A stretch of DNA of 24,896 nt from UBA6921 sp031363085 (GTDB lineage: Bacteria; Pseudomonadota; Gammaproteobacteria; SG8-11). Under the pieces are notes generated by a model. That model was given only the letters and a program-made list of their open reading frames with translations, had not been told where the DNA came from and searched no databases. The translations under genes and the position numbers were made by a program. The stretch is taken from the NCBI GenBank assembly GCA_031363085.1, contig JANLTU010000038.1, positions 1 to 24,896 of the forward strand, given 5' to 3'. Of this stretch, positions 24,063 through 24,896 are shown one piece after another; the stretch's first letter is position 1; every line of letters begins with the position of its first letter.

Positions 24063-24896
24063 ATGCAGCAACATTCAGTCCGTGCGTCAGTTATTCCAGT
24101 TCTATTTCTTTTTTCTATTCTCACCGGTTGTGGCAGTAGCAGCGATTCCCCACCACCTCCGTCTCTCGCCCATGCAAAGGAGGCGGTAACCGAGCTGCGT
24201 ACATGGTCAACCCAAGTTGCCACGCTTAATGCTCAAGGGGGTGTATTGAGCACTCAGCTTGGCGCCGCAACTGTATCCGGGCAAATCACCGCGAGTGCGG
24301 TTGACGCGCTTGGTTACGCATTACATGCGATGTCCCACGCTTACCTCAGCGGCTTCAGTAAGGGTCCTAACCTTGCGGACTACATGCCGGCAAGCTATAC
24401 CGGCCCGCTGGTCACGGGCAGTATCGTACTAAGCGACTCTCAATTGTCGATAGTGGATGGCATGATCGACGGCAACACCGTCAATATCGTTGTCATTCCT
24501 CCGAACCTGGAGGGCGCGACGTACACGCTTGAGGTTATGAAGGCTAAAGTGACCAATGCACTCGCTTCCGTACAGATCGACAAGGGCAAGCTCACGGTGA
24601 AGTACCCCAGCAGCACGTCGTTGAGTAACATTGCGAGCGGTAATTACACGGAACTGCCTGACAGTGTGATGTTGGAAGCGCAGGCAATCGTGGAGCAAAT
24701 TAAGTCCGCGACGGTGACCAATCCGCAGCACTTCAGCGGGCAGATTGCTTTCGCCGCACAGCGGCCCGACAAGGCGCCTACTGCACGGCCGAATCCCAGC
24801 CACCTGATGATGAGTGGCGAGTTCAAGGACAACACCAACAAGTTTAGTGCCACCTTGCATGCGTATATGCGCAATGCGAGCAGCTTCGTTGCTGTG
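24063..24896 (+). CDS. Lipoprotein of unknown function, N-terminal 278 codons (runs off right edge)
   Basis: The ATG at 24063 is preceded by GGGAGG at about nine bases and opens a frame with no stop to the window end. The signal peptide ends in the lipobox LTGC (Cys23), followed by GSSSDSPPPP, a flexible tether for an outer-membrane or periplasmic lipoprotein. The body begins with a helical stretch (LAHAKEAVTELRTWSTQ) and continues with beta-rich, Thr/Ser-rich sequence such as TYTLEVMKAKVTNALASVQI. I recognise no domain. Minus-strand frames over this gene are shadows. The C-terminus is not in the window. Confidence 0.85.
   Translation, partial: MQQHSVRASVIPVLFLFSILTGCGSSSDSPPPPSLAHAKEAVTELRTWSTQVATLNAQGGVLSTQLGAATVSGQITASAVDALGYALHAMSHAYLSGFSKGPNLADYMPASYTGPLVTGSIVLSDSQLSIVDGMIDGNTVNIVVIPPNLEGATYTLEVMKAKVTNALASVQIDKGKLTVKYPSSTSLSNIASGNYTELPDSVMLEAQAIVEQIKSATVTNPQHFSGQIAFAAQRPDKAPTARPNPSHLMMSGEFKDNTNKFSATLHAYMRNASSFVAV

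Overview
The window looks like a chromosomal segment of a GC-rich Gram-negative bacterium, most likely a gammaproteobacterium. The clues are two lipoproteins with canonical lipoboxes, a DUF4124 periplasmic protein, a protein with a GlyGly-CTERM-like sorting tail, and paired GtrA/GtrB membrane glycosylation modules. The taxon is an inference, because no rRNA or marker gene is present. No tRNA, CRISPR array, transposase or phage gene was seen.

Left flank (1-3514, minus strand): an unrecognised gene runs off the left edge. Upstream of it lies a large lipoprotein with three Ig-like repeats, an Fn3-like linker and a seven-repeat FG-GAP beta-propeller. A 427-bp divergent intergenic region follows and carries a compact palindromic repeat.

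Central block (3515-22666, all plus strand, about 19 kb): a surface-glycan or glycoprotein locus. It opens with an exported beta-helix protein that has a Pro/Thr-rich stalk and a membrane-anchoring tail. Next come GtrA1-GtrB1, a sugar C-methyltransferase, GtrA2-GtrB2 and a GT-C membrane glycosyltransferase. A tightly coupled run then follows: RfbF-like cytidylyltransferase, RfbG-like CDP-glucose 4,6-dehydratase, DUF4910 aminopeptidase-like protein, SDR epimerase/reductase, FAD/NAD-binding mutase-like oxidoreductase, GT2, and PIG-L deacetylase. Two further GT2 enzymes, a possible small ORF, an AsnB-type amidotransferase and an acyl carrier protein complete the block. Stop/start overlaps or gaps of a few bases join most genes between 11167 and 18135, so that stretch is very probably one operon.

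Right flank (22712-24896): a RimJ/RimL-type acetyltransferase and a DUF4124 protein on the minus strand, then the start of a lipoprotein of unknown function that runs off the right edge.

How the genes may work together (inference): RfbF and RfbG make CDP-4-keto-6-deoxyglucose. The C-methyltransferase and the SDR could turn it into a branched C-methyl-6-deoxyhexose. The three GT2 enzymes build a glycan, which the PIG-L enzyme may deacetylate and the AsnB/ACP pair may amidate or acylate. The two GtrAB pairs would load and flip polyprenyl-phosphate sugars that the GT-C enzyme transfers outside the cytoplasm, possibly onto the Thr-rich stalk of the beta-helix protein. No initiating glycosyltransferase, Wzx flippase, Wzy polymerase or ABC exporter was recognised, so the pathway must continue elsewhere.
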